Shown here piece after piece: positions 50,241-58,691 of a stretch of DNA of 64,000 bases. The position numbers and the translations under genes are program-made. Source of the DNA: CAZNPW01 sp964575185 (GTDB lineage: Bacteria; Pseudomonadota; Alphaproteobacteria; Rhodobacterales; Rhodobacteraceae); NCBI GenBank assembly GCA_964575185.1, contig CAZNPW010000009.1, positions 1-64,000 on the forward strand, in the 5' to 3' direction. Under the pieces are notes generated by a model that made no database searches, was not told where the DNA came from, and worked only from the letters and a program-made list of their open reading frames with translations. The number at the start of each line of letters is the position of its first letter. Positions within the stretch are counted from its first letter, which is position 1.

Positions 50241-52534
50241 GCCTCGATCCGCACCGGCGTGCCCTTGTAGGCCGGCGTCTTCGACATCTCGTCGTGCAGG
50301 CCCATCGGCACCAGCGGGTTCGTCTCGGGATAGTAGGCGGCGACGCAACCGTCGGGCAGGTCGTAGGGCGTGACCGCGAGCCCCGGGACGGCGCGCCGGT
50401 GGCCGTCGTCGTGGGCGCAGACCAGCGTCACGCGCTGGCCCGCCGTCAGGCCCGCCCGCGCCACCTCCTCGGGGTTCATCAGCACGATCATCCGGTCGCC
50501 CTTCAACCCGCGCAGCCGGTCCGACATGCCGTAGACCGTGGTGTTGAACTGGTCGTTAGACCGCAGCGTCACCAGCGTATACTCGCCCTGTGCCAGCGGC
50601 CGCCCGAGGCCCGACAGCGACGGCGGCACGGTCATCTCCGCCCGGCCCGACTCGGTCTTCCATTGCCGCTCGCGCGCGGCGTTGCCCTTGTAGAACCCGC
50701 CGGGCTGCAGGAACCGCGCGTTGAAGTCCCTGAACTCCGCGGGCCAGGTCTCGGCGATCAGGTCGCGCACCTTGGCGTAGTCGGCGACCCAGGCGTCCCA
50801 CGTCACGCGCGGGTTCGCGGCGAGCGTCGCCTTGGCGATCCCCGCGACGATCGCGGGCTCGGACCGCAGCGTCGGGGCGGCGGGCCTGCGCCGCCCGACC
50901 GAGCCGTGGATGTGGCTCAGCGAATCCTCCATCGACACCGCCTGCGGCCCGGTGGCCTGCACGTCCTCCTCGGACCGCACGAGGCAGGGCAGCAGCCACG
51001 TCGCCTGCCCCGGCAACAGGTGCGAGCGGTTCAGCTTGGTCGCCACCTGCACGTTCAGCGCCAGGTTCTGCCACGCGGGATCGGTCCGCCCGATGTCGGG
51101 CAGGGCCCGCGCGAAGTTCCCGCCCAGTGACAGGAAGCCCTTCACGCGCCCGTCCACCAGCCCCTCGCCGACCTCCACCGCGGTCATCCCCGTCTCGCGC
51201 GGCGCGGTGAAGCCGAACATCGCCTCGAGCCGGTCCAGCGGCACGAGCTCGGGCTTCTCCGAGATCCCGACGGTGCGCTGGCCCTGCACGTTGGAATGGC
51301 CGCGCACCGGGCTGATCCCGGTCCCCGGCCGCCCGATGTTGCCCCGAAGAAGGAGGAGGTTGACCAGCATCCCCAGCGTCTGCCCGCCGTGGACGTGCTG
51401 CGTCAGGCCCATGCCGTAGATGCCGATGACGGCCTTCGCCCGCGCATACTGCGCCGCCACCGCCGACAGCGCGCGGTAGGGCAGGCCCGATTCGCGCGTG
51501 ATGTCCTCCCACGCCGTCGCGCGGGCGAAGGCCTCGAGCTCGGCAAAGCCCGTCGTGTGGGCGTCGATGAAGGCGCGGTCGATCACGCCCCCGCCCTGGT
51601 CCGCGTCGATCTCGATCACCCGCTTGACGAGGCCGGTCAGCGCGGCCAGGTCGCCGCCCGGGCGCACCTGCAGGTAGGTATCCGAAATCTCGGTCGCCCG
51701 CCCCGTCGCCATCTGCAGCGGGTTCTGCGGGTTGGTGAAGCGCACCAGCCCCGCCTCGCGCACCGGGTTGAAGGTCACGATCCGGCAGCCGCGCTGCGCC
51801 GCCTTCTGCAGCGGGTGCAGGAAGCGCGGGCTGTTCGACCCGGTGTTCTGGCCGAAGAACAGAAGCATGTCGCAGGTGTCGAAATCGTCGAGCACGCAGG
51901 TCCCGACCGGCGCTCCGATCACCTTCTTCAGCGCCACGCTGGTCGTCTCGTGGCACATGTTGGACGAATCGGGCAGGTTGTTGTGCCCGTACAGCCGCGC
52001 GAAAAGCTGCCACAGGTAGGACGTCTCCAGCGACGCCCGGCCCGAGGTGTAGAACACCACCGACTTGGGATCGAGCCGGCGCAGCTCCGCCCCGATGCCC
52101 GCGAAGGCCGCATCCCAGGTCGTTGCGACATAGCGGTCGGTCGCGGGGTCGTGGCGCATCGGGTGGGTCAGCCGGCCCAGCATCTCGAGGTCGTGGTCGG
52201 GCCGCATGCGCAACTCGGCCAGGGTGTTGCGGCCCAGCACGTCCGGCCCGCAGCGCGCCGTCGTCAGGTCCCAGATCGTGGCCTTGGCCCCGTTCTCGCA
52301 GAACTCGAACGGATGCGGGTCCTTCGGCTTGGCCCAGGCGCAGGAGGTGCACATGTGCCCGCCCGCCTTGTTCTGCACCCGCAGCGTGTCGGCCACCGCC
52401 GGATCGGGCCGCGCCGCCGCCGTGACGGCGGCGATCCCCCCCAGCGACCCCCAGCCGCCGGCACCGCTGGCGTAGTGTGGCGTGTCGGGCCGCTGGTCGA
52501 GCACATCGCGCGGGCCGGTGTCGTCGTGCTGCAT
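50237..52534 (-). CDS. FdhF/YdeP-family molybdopterin oxidoreductase
   Basis: 765 residues. N-terminal cysteine cluster MCTSCAWAKPKDPHPFEFCE (an Fe-S site with CxxC). Molybdopterin domains follow: TSGRASLETSYLWQLFAR, SNMCHETTSVALKKVIG, LLFFGQNTGSNSPRF and IYGMGLTQHVHGGQTLGML. The C-terminal dinucleotide-binding part has LRSNDQFNTTVYGMSDRLRG. This is the YdeP/FdhF-like subfamily (TIGR01701 type), whose reaction is not established; YdeP aids acid resistance in E. coli. An exact EcfG-type promoter 28 bp upstream fits a stress role. Confidence 0.87.
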   Translation of the reverse strand: MQHDDTGPRDVLDQRPDTPHYASGAGGWGSLGGIAAVTAAARPDPAVADTLRVQNKAGGHMCTSCAWAKPKDPHPFEFCENGAKATIWDLTTARCGPDVLGRNTLAELRMRPDHDLEMLGRLTHPMRHDPATDRYVATTWDAAFAGIGAELRRLDPKSVVFYTSGRASLETSYLWQLFARLYGHNNLPDSSNMCHETTSVALKKVIGAPVGTCVLDDFDTCDMLLFFGQNTGSNSPRFLHPLQKAAQRGCRIVTFNPVREAGLVRFTNPQNPLQMATGRATEISDTYLQVRPGGDLAALTGLVKRVIEIDADQGGGVIDRAFIDAHTTGFAELEAFARATAWEDITRESGLPYRALSAVAAQYARAKAVIGIYGMGLTQHVHGGQTLGMLVNLLLLRGNIGRPGTGISPVRGHSNVQGQRTVGISEKPELVPLDRLEAMFGFTAPRETGMTAVEVGEGLVDGRVKGFLSLGGNFARALPDIGRTDPAWQNLALNVQVATKLNRSHLLPGQATWLLPCLVRSEEDVQATGPQAVSMEDSLSHIHGSVGRRRPAAPTLRSEPAIVAGIAKATLAANPRVTWDAWVADYAKVRDLIAETWPAEFRDFNARFLQPGGFYKGNAARERQWKTESGRAEMTVPPSLSGLGRPLAQGEYTLVTLRSNDQFNTTVYGMSDRLRGLKGDRMIVLMNPEEVARAGLTAGQRVTLVCAHDDGHRRAVPGLAVTPYDLPDGCVAAYYPETNPLVPMGLHDEMSKTPAYKGTPVRIEA

Positions 52535-52562
52535 GGTCCGGCCCCTTCGCTGCGTTCAGGGG

Positions 52563-52587
52563 AACGCGGGCCGGAAGCGGGGGTTCC
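52563..52587 (-). promoter_or_regulatory. EcfG-type general stress promoter (GGAAC-N16-CGTT)
   Basis: On the minus strand: GGAAC (52587-52583), sixteen bases, CGTT (52566-52563). The expected start near 52556 leaves a 22-base leader with GAAGGGG before the ATG of the molybdoenzyme gene (52534). Exact in sequence and spacing. Confidence 0.7.
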
Positions 52588-52610
52588 GGTAACCGTGCGG
52601 CACCGCGGAC

Positions 52611-53441
52611 CTACCCCAGCAGGTCCGCCGCCATCCGCAGCGAGGTCAGCCCCAGGAACACGCCGAAGCAGATCCGCAGCGCGCGCATCGGGATCGCATG
52701 CGCGATGCGCGCGCCGACCTTCGCGAAGACCATGGTGAAGGGCACGATCAGCACCAGCGCGGGCAGGTTGACGTAGCCCAGCGACAGCGGCGGGCGGTCC
52801 TCCACCCCCAGCCCGGCCACGATGTAGATCGCCGTCGCGGGCAGCCCGATCACCAGCCCCAGCGCGGCCGAGGTGCCCACCGCGCGCCGGATGTCGTAGC
52901 CGAGAAAGCTCAGCACCGGCACGCAGACGGTGCCCCCGCCGATCCCCATCAGCGCCGAGATGCCGCCCGCGGCCACCCCCGTCGCGGCCCAGGCGGCGGG
53001 CGGGGCCTGCCGCGGTTCCGGCGGCGCGGGCTTGCGCGACAGCAGCATGTTGACCGCCACCACCGCCGCCACCGCCGCGAAGACCGCGACCATCAGCCGC
53101 CCGTCCACCACCGCGCCCAGGAGCGACCCGCCGATCACCCCCGCCACCACCCAGGGCGTCCAGCGCCGCAAGAGTGCCATGTCCACCGCCCCCTGCGCAT
53201 GGTGCGCCCGCGCCGAGGACACCGCCGTGAAGATGATCGTGGCGAGCGACGTCGCGACCGCCACCTGCATCGCCACCTCGTCGGCCATGTCGACCTCGGA
53301 CAGCGCGAGATAGAGCGCAGGCACGATCACGATCCCCCCGCCCACCCCCAGCAGCCCCGCGAGCAGCCCGCCGCCGATCCCCGCGGCGATGCCGATGGCG
53401 GCCAGGATCGCCAGCGTCTCGACCGGGATACCCGGGATCAC
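52611..53441 (-). CDS. TauE/SafE (TSUP)-family membrane exporter
   Basis: 276 residues with about eight membrane helices. The TSUP repeats are GGGLLAGLLGVGGGIVIVPA and GISALMGIGGGTVCVPVLSF, the expected GxGGG motifs of both halves. GTG 53441 overlaps the glcG stop (GTGA). TSUP proteins export sulfite, sulfoacetate or related organic anions. As the last gene of an operon with a PLP lyase, it may export an anion released by that enzyme; that is inference. Confidence 0.85.
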   Translation of the reverse strand: MIPGIPVETLAILAAIGIAAGIGGGLLAGLLGVGGGIVIVPALYLALSEVDMADEVAMQVAVATSLATIIFTAVSSARAHHAQGAVDMALLRRWTPWVVAGVIGGSLLGAVVDGRLMVAVFAAVAAVVAVNMLLSRKPAPPEPRQAPPAAWAATGVAAGGISALMGIGGGTVCVPVLSFLGYDIRRAVGTSAALGLVIGLPATAIYIVAGLGVEDRPPLSLGYVNLPALVLIVPFTMVFAKVGARIAHAIPMRALRICFGVFLGLTSLRMAADLLG

Positions 53442-53878
53442 GGCGCGGTCCAGGCCAGCCGCGGGCTGGCGGCAAAGGCCGCTTCGGCGCAGGCGCGGTC
53501 GACCGCCCCCGGCCCCGAGGACACCCCGATCCCGCCCGCGAGCGTGCCGTCGACGTAGATCGGCAGCCCGCCCTCCAGCCCCGTCTGCGCCCCGCCGCAG
53601 GCCAGCGCGACGGCAAGGTCCGCGGGGTCCTCCGCCGTGGCGCTGCCGGTCGAGGCCGCGGTCCGCGCCTTGACCGCGCTGATCGCCAGCGCGTTCAGCC
53701 GTGCCCCGTCCATGCGCAGCTGCGCGACGGTCGTGCCGCCCGCATCGCAGACGGTGATGCACTGCGGCTGGCCCGCGGCACGCGCCGCCGCCTCGGCCAG
53801 GCCCAGCATCGCCAGCGCCGCCGCGTGCGAGAGGCGCGGCACCATCTGCGCCACGAGGTCGGGGGCAAGGGCGGTCAT
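53438..53878 (-). CDS. GlcG/HbpS-like protein (DUF336)
   Basis: 146 residues. The family pattern is CITVCDAGGTTVAQLRMDGA, SAVKARTAASTG and GGLPIYVDGTLAGGIGVSSG. GlcG/HbpS proteins often accompany catabolic operons; some bind haem or cobalamin, but their role is unresolved. The stop overlaps the start of the TSUP gene. Twelve bases separate it from the permease gene. Confidence 0.83.
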   Translation of the reverse strand: MTALAPDLVAQMVPRLSHAAALAMLGLAEAAARAAGQPQCITVCDAGGTTVAQLRMDGARLNALAISAVKARTAASTGSATAEDPADLAVALACGGAQTGLEGGLPIYVDGTLAGGIGVSSGPGAVDRACAEAAFAASPRLAWTAP

Positions 53879-53890
53879 GGGGGTCCTTTC

Positions 53891-54550
53891 CTAGCGCGAC
53901 CCGCTGGCCAGCCGCGCCTCGACCCGGTCGGCGAGCCGCGCGACGGGCCAGATGATGATGAAGTAGATCAGCGCGATGGCCGTCAGGAACTCCAGATACC
54001 GGAAGGTCTGCGCGCCCAGGACATAGGCCTGCAGGGCGAGATCGGCCACACCGATGGTGGCGAGCAGCGTCGTGCCCTTCAGCACCTCGGTCAAGAGGTT
54101 GACGAAGGGCGGCGTGGCCACCTGCGCCGCCTGCGGGATGACGATGCGGCTCCAGACGATCCGCCGCGGCAGCGCCAGCGCCGCCGCCGCCTCCCACTGG
54201 CCCTTCGCGACCGACTGGATGCCGGCGCGGAAGATCTCCGCCAGATAGGCCCCGGCGACCAGGCCGAGCGCGAGCGAGCCCGACAGGAGCCCCGGCACCT
54301 GCAGCCCGGTCAGGGGCGGCAGGCTGTAGAAGAACCAGAAGATCAGCACCGCTTCGGGGATCACCCGCAGCACGACGATGGCCCCCTGCGCGACGCTGCC
54401 GCCCCAGCCGCCGCGCAGCCGCAGCGCGCAGAGGCCCGCGCCGACCGGCAGGCCGATCGCCAGCGCGATGACGAAGGACTGCAGCGTCACCCACGCGCCC
54501 GCGGCCAGCGGGCCGAGGTTGCGCGTGACGATGTCGATCTGGAACTCCAT
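53891..54550 (-). CDS. Amino-acid ABC transporter permease 2
   Basis: 219 residues, about five helices. HisM/GltK-type: LRGGWGGSVAQGAIVVLRVIP and the EAA loop KGQWEAAAALALPRRIVWS. The start overlaps the first permease stop (TGATG). No ATPase gene lies in the operon, so the importer must borrow one encoded elsewhere. Confidence 0.86.
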   Translation of the reverse strand: MEFQIDIVTRNLGPLAAGAWVTLQSFVIALAIGLPVGAGLCALRLRGGWGGSVAQGAIVVLRVIPEAVLIFWFFYSLPPLTGLQVPGLLSGSLALGLVAGAYLAEIFRAGIQSVAKGQWEAAAALALPRRIVWSRIVIPQAAQVATPPFVNLLTEVLKGTTLLATIGVADLALQAYVLGAQTFRYLEFLTAIALIYFIIIWPVARLADRVEARLASGSR

Positions 54551-55257
54551 CAGGGCACCTCCGCGGCGGGACGCGCCAGCCGCCGGGCCTGCGCCGCCGC
54601 GCCGTAGCGGCGTTCGACCAGCACCGCGATGCCCGCCAGCACCAGGCCGATCAGCAGGTAGACGAAGGCCACCGCCGTGAAGACCTCGAACGGCCGGAAG
54701 ACGAAGGTGTTCACCCGCGCCGCCGCCTTGGTCAGGTCGACGACCGCGATGATCCCCAGGATCGCCGTCAGCTTGAAGGTGCCGACGGCGGTGTTGGCCA
54801 GGGGCGGCAGCACCAGCGGCCAGACCTGCGGCAGCACCACCAGCCGGAAGATCGCGCCCCGCCGCAGGCCGAGCGCGCGCGCCGCCTCCCACTGCCCGCG
54901 CGGGATGGCCTGGATGCCCGACCGCAGGATCTCCGCGACATAGGCGCCCACGTGCAGCGTCAGCGCGATCAGGCCGGACCAGGTCGCGGTCAGCGCGACG
55001 CCGGTCAGGACGGGCAGCGCGAAGTGGATCCACACCGCCTGCACCAGAAGCGGCGTGAAGCGCATCAGGTCGACGAAGCCGCGCGACAGCCAGCGCAGCG
55101 GCCAGGGGCCATAGAGCCGCGCCAGCGCCAGCGCCATCCCCAGCGGCACGGCCAGCACGAACCCCGCGACCGACAACAGCAGCGTCACCCGCAGCCCGGC
55201 CAGAAGCGCGGGCCAGTATTTCAGCACCCAGCCGAACTCGAGCGCCGTCACCTCCAT
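54550..55257 (-). CDS. Amino-acid ABC transporter permease 1
   Basis: 235 residues, about five helices. Polar-amino-acid uptake family: VDLMRFTPLLVQAVWIHFAL and the EAA loop RGQWEAARALGLRRGAIFR. Overlaps the Gfo/Idh-like gene by ten bases. With the second permease and the binding protein it forms the importer of this operon. Confidence 0.86.
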   Translation of the reverse strand: MEVTALEFGWVLKYWPALLAGLRVTLLLSVAGFVLAVPLGMALALARLYGPWPLRWLSRGFVDLMRFTPLLVQAVWIHFALPVLTGVALTATWSGLIALTLHVGAYVAEILRSGIQAIPRGQWEAARALGLRRGAIFRLVVLPQVWPLVLPPLANTAVGTFKLTAILGIIAVVDLTKAAARVNTFVFRPFEVFTAVAFVYLLIGLVLAGIAVLVERRYGAAAQARRLARPAAEVP

Positions 55258-56096
55258 CGCGCGTCCGCCTCGGCACCGGCCGTCAGCCCGAGCGGCGCGA
55301 CCGGGACCTCGTGCCCCGGGTGGCGCAGCGCCGCCGCGGCGGCAAGCGCCATGGCCAGGGCCGCCGCGGCCTCGCGCGGGCCGGGCAGGACGGCGGCACG
55401 CTCGCCGCGCAGCGCGGCGGCGACATCGGCCAGCGCGGCCTCGGGTCCGGGCAGGGCCGGCAGCGCCGCACCCTCCGGCCCCAACCGCAGCGGCGCGCCG
55501 TCGGTCGTGAAGATGAGCCCGCCCGCGTCAGCCGTGACCGACAGCGCGGGCCGCCCGGCGAGGTGCAGCAGCAGGTCGCAGGCCATCGCGCCCGGCCCGT
55601 CGATCCAGTGGCGCGGGCCGCTGCCCGGGGGCAGCCGCACCGCGCAGGGCGCGCCCGGCACCTGCGCCCGCCGCAGCGCCTGCACCTGCGCCGCCAGCCG
55701 GTGCCGCAGGTCGAGGAACAGCCGCCCCCGCGCCCGCCCGGCGGCGCCCAGGATCTCCGCCGCCTCCTCCGGGTCGCGCGCCAGCGGCGGGGTCATCAGC
55801 ACATGCGCGCCCGCCCGCAGCGCCTGCCGCGCGATTCCGCCGCGCGCGCCCGGCCGGGTGGCGTCGATGACCAGATCGGGCCGCAGCGCCAGCGCCGGGG
55901 CGACATCTTCGGCCACCGGCACCTCCACCCCGCAGGCCGCCAGCACCGCCGCGGCCGCCTCGGGGTCGGGGTCGCAGGCGGCCACCAGCTCCACGCCCGC
56001 GGCCGCCATCGCCCGCGCCCAGGCCCCGCGCCCGACGCCCGCCAGCACCGCGCGCAGCGGGGCCTCGGGGGCAGAGGCGGGGCGCGGGTCGGTCAC
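55248..56096 (-). CDS. Gfo/Idh/MocA-like oxidoreductase, short
   Basis: 282 residues. The N-terminal Rossmann-type half is RAVLAGVGRGAWARAMAAAG and ELVAACDPDPEAAAAVL; then PDLVIDATRPGARGGIARQA and HVLMTPPLARDPEEAAEILG, as in Gfo/Idh/MocA proteins. The usual catalytic EKP motif is replaced by TPPL, so it may not be an active dehydrogenase. GTG start. It lies between the binding protein and permease genes, an unusual place for an enzyme, which ties it to the pathway. Function unclear. Confidence 0.7.
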   Translation of the reverse strand: MTDPRPASAPEAPLRAVLAGVGRGAWARAMAAAGVELVAACDPDPEAAAAVLAACGVEVPVAEDVAPALALRPDLVIDATRPGARGGIARQALRAGAHVLMTPPLARDPEEAAEILGAAGRARGRLFLDLRHRLAAQVQALRRAQVPGAPCAVRLPPGSGPRHWIDGPGAMACDLLLHLAGRPALSVTADAGGLIFTTDGAPLRLGPEGAALPALPGPEAALADVAAALRGERAAVLPGPREAAAALAMALAAAAALRHPGHEVPVAPLGLTAGAEADARWR

Positions 56097-56100
56097 GGCC

Positions 56101-56910
56101 CTACTGCGCCGCGATCTTGTCGAACCACTGGTTGCGCAGCGGCACCAGCGCGTCGTTGGCCACCCGGTCGCGGATGAACACGTTCAGGAAGCCGAGCAGA
56201 TCCTGGTCGGCGTAGTTCACCGCGTAGGACAGCGACACCGGCTTCAGAAGGTTGTCCTCGCCGTTCAGAAGCTTCAGCTGCGCCGCCATGTCGGGGTTCT
56301 GCGCCGTCAGGACCCGCATGAAGCCCGGATCGACCATCACCGCGGTCGTCTGCCCCGACAGCACGGCGGTGAAGCCGACGCCCGCCTGATCGGTCGCGAG
56401 CTCGGTCACCGTGGCGTTCGGGAACAGCTCCTTCGGATACTGCGCCTCGACCGTGCCGACGACGCCCGCGAAGGACACGTCGGGGCTGTTCAGCGCCTCG
56501 AGCGAGCTGATCGGGCTGTCGGCCTTGACCGCGACGTGGAAGCCGTAGGTGTCGTAGGCGTCGGTGAAGGCCACCGACAGCGCCCGTTCGGGCGTGGCGA
56601 AGAGGTTGGCGAAGATCACGTCGTACTGGTCGGCCTCGAGCCCCGTGACCAGCGTGGCCCAGGTGCCCGGCACGATCTCGAGCTCCACGCCCATGATCTG
56701 CGCCACCTGGTTGGCGAGGTCGATGTTCATGCCGACCCACTCGCCGGTGGCGGGATCGGGATACTGGTAGGGCGGGCCTTCGGCGACGCCGATCCGCAGC
56801 GTGCCGCGGTCGCGGATTTCCTGGATGGCCTGGGCGCTGGCGGCGCTGGCGGCGATGGCGAGCGCGCTGGCGGCCAGCGCCGCGCGCCCGAGGGTGCGTA
56901 GGGTGATCAT
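56101..56910 (-). CDS. Amino-acid ABC transporter substrate-binding protein
   Basis: 269 residues. Signal peptide AALAASALAIAASAASAQA. SBP_bac_3 pattern: IRDRGTLRIGVAEGPPYQYP, GMNIDLANQVAQIMGVELEI and FANLFATPERALSVAFTDAY. GGAGG lies five bases before ATG, and the ATG overlaps the stop of the PLP-lyase gene. The ligand is probably the PLP enzyme's substrate. The two permeases follow after the Gfo/Idh-like gene. Confidence 0.87.
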   Translation of the reverse strand: MITLRTLGRAALAASALAIAASAASAQAIQEIRDRGTLRIGVAEGPPYQYPDPATGEWVGMNIDLANQVAQIMGVELEIVPGTWATLVTGLEADQYDVIFANLFATPERALSVAFTDAYDTYGFHVAVKADSPISSLEALNSPDVSFAGVVGTVEAQYPKELFPNATVTELATDQAGVGFTAVLSGQTTAVMVDPGFMRVLTAQNPDMAAQLKLLNGEDNLLKPVSLSYAVNYADQDLLGFLNVFIRDRVANDALVPLRNQWFDKIAAQ

Positions 56911-58166
56911 GGAACCTCCGGGGATGCGTGTTGCGGACCTGTCGCCCCGGTCCGGGTGGGGTCTTGCTTGGCGATGTCGTCGGGGTTCAGGCCGGTGACG
57001 GCGGCCCACAGCTCGGGCGCCGTCGCGCCCTCGCTGCCGATGCACAGGACGGTGGACCGCGGCGTCAGCCCCAGCGCGGCGCGCAGGTCGGGGCGGTTCG
57101 CCACCGCCAGCAGCCCGGCCACCGGCGCGCAGCCCGATTCCCCGCTGACCAGGGCCGCGTCGCCCCAGCGGCCCTGCGCCAGGCCCGTCATGGTGTCGGA
57201 CGCCGCGCGGTCGGGGATGGCCAGCGCCGCGTCGCAGACCGCACGCAGCACCGGCCAGGCGGCGGGAGAAACCTCGCCCGCCGACAGGCAGGCCATGAAG
57301 CTGTTGACGTCGCCCTCCAGCGCCACGGGGTGCCCGTCGCGCAGCGCGCGGAAGACGCAGTCGGCCACCAGCGGCTCCACCGCGACCATGCGCGGCCGGT
57401 CGGCCCCGCGCAGATGCGCCCAGCGGCCCGCGACGGCGGCGGCAAGGCCCCCGACCCCCGCCGGGATCAGCACATGGGTGGGGGCCGCGTCGAGCTGCGC
57501 CAGCGCCTCGTCCACGATCAGCGTGTAGCCCTGCATCACCCGGCGCGGCGCGGCATCCGACCCGCCGCCCGCGTTGGTGTCGGCGACCAGATGCCAGCCC
57601 TGTGCCGCCGCATCCCGCGCCACCGCGCGGACCGAAGCGTCGTAGTCGCCCGGGCAGCGCACCATCGTCGCGCCGAAGGCGGCGATCGCGGCCTCGCGGT
57701 CGGAGCTGACGTTCTCGTGGATGTAGATGCGGCAGGCGCAGCCGAACATCTGCGCCCCCCAGGCGACCGAGCGGCCGTGGTTGCCGTCGGTCGCGCAGGC
57801 GACCGTCACCGCCGCCACCCGGTCGCGGTGGCGACCGGCGGTCAGGTCGGCGGCGGTCAGCCGGGCGTCGCCCAGCACCTCGCGCAGCACGCCCAGCACG
57901 GCATAGGCCCCGCCCAGCGCCTTGAAGCTGCGCAGGTGGAACCTGTGCGCCTCGTCCTTGTAGAGCACGCGCCCCACCCCCGCCGCCGCCGCCACGCCCG
58001 GCAGGTCGATCACCGGCGTCGGCGCATAGCCCGGCCAGGCGGTGATCTCCTCCCGCGCCGCCTGCGCCTCGGCCTCGGGCAGCAGGGCCGCGGCCTCGGG
58101 CGGCAGGGTCGGCACGGCGGCGGCGTTCAGGGCCACGCGGGGCTGGTTAAGGGCGGCGGGCATCAT
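56907..58166 (-). CDS. Diaminopropionate ammonia-lyase-like PLP enzyme
   Basis: 419 residues, type II PLP fold. Schiff-base Lys82 in RSFKALGGAYA, ACATDGNHGRSVAWGAQMFG, the glycine loop IPAGVGGLAAAVAGRWAHLR and GLTPRSTVLCIGSEGAT near the end. The pattern is that of diaminopropionate ammonia-lyase (E. coli YgeX), which splits 2,3-diaminopropionate to pyruvate and ammonia. A beta-elimination on another amino acid with a beta leaving group is possible. Overlaps the binding protein start. ATG doublet (58166 and 58163). Confidence 0.82.
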   Translation of the reverse strand: MMPAALNQPRVALNAAAVPTLPPEAAALLPEAEAQAAREEITAWPGYAPTPVIDLPGVAAAAGVGRVLYKDEAHRFHLRSFKALGGAYAVLGVLREVLGDARLTAADLTAGRHRDRVAAVTVACATDGNHGRSVAWGAQMFGCACRIYIHENVSSDREAAIAAFGATMVRCPGDYDASVRAVARDAAAQGWHLVADTNAGGGSDAAPRRVMQGYTLIVDEALAQLDAAPTHVLIPAGVGGLAAAVAGRWAHLRGADRPRMVAVEPLVADCVFRALRDGHPVALEGDVNSFMACLSAGEVSPAAWPVLRAVCDAALAIPDRAASDTMTGLAQGRWGDAALVSGESGCAPVAGLLAVANRPDLRAALGLTPRSTVLCIGSEGATAPELWAAVTGLNPDDIAKQDPTRTGATGPQHASPEVP

Positions 58167-58172
58167 GGTCCT

Positions 58173-58691
58173 TCAGCGTTCGGGATGGCCGGGGTGCCAC
58201 AGGCGGACCGCGGCCCCCGCCTCGTAGCCCTTGCCGTGCGGGTAGCTGACCAGCTCCATCTGCAGCCCCCAGGGGGCGCGGAAGTAGACCCAGTCCGACC
58301 CCGCGGCGGGGCCTCGGGCGATATGCTCGGGGTCGTCGACCGCGATGCCGTGCGCGCGCAGATGCGCCACCGCCGGGCCGATCGCGTCGACATAGAGCGC
58401 GAGGTGGTGCCCGCCCGCCTGGTGGTTGCCGGGATGGCGGCCTCGCTCGTCGGCGGTGGCGTATTGGAAGACCTCGAGGTTCAGCCCCCGCCCAAGCCGG
58501 TAGAAGCGGTAGCGCGCGCTGTCCCCGGCCTTCGCGCCCAGCACGCGGGTCATCGTGTCCGCGTCGCCGATCGTGCCGCCGTCGAACACCATCACCGCGC
58601 CCAGCACGTCCACCAGGAACGCGTGCGCCTCGTCGAGGTCGGGGACCGTCAGCCCCAGATGCTCGCCGCCCTGCAGGCCCGGCAGGCTCAT
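58173..58691 (-). CDS. Glyoxalase/VOC-family protein
   Basis: 172 residues with a paired beta-alpha-beta-beta-beta fold. Metal-binding candidates are H11 in GEHLGLTVPDL, Glu in GLNLEVFQYAT, H in GHHLALYVDAI and Glu in GLQMELVSYPHG. Such enzymes are dioxygenases, lyases or isomerases. ATG 58691 overlaps the lipoyl-hydrolase gene stop. It probably acts in the same pathway, but the reaction is not known. Confidence 0.82.
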   Translation of the reverse strand: MSLPGLQGGEHLGLTVPDLDEAHAFLVDVLGAVMVFDGGTIGDADTMTRVLGAKAGDSARYRFYRLGRGLNLEVFQYATADERGRHPGNHQAGGHHLALYVDAIGPAVAHLRAHGIAVDDPEHIARGPAAGSDWVYFRAPWGLQMELVSYPHGKGYEAGAAVRLWHPGHPER

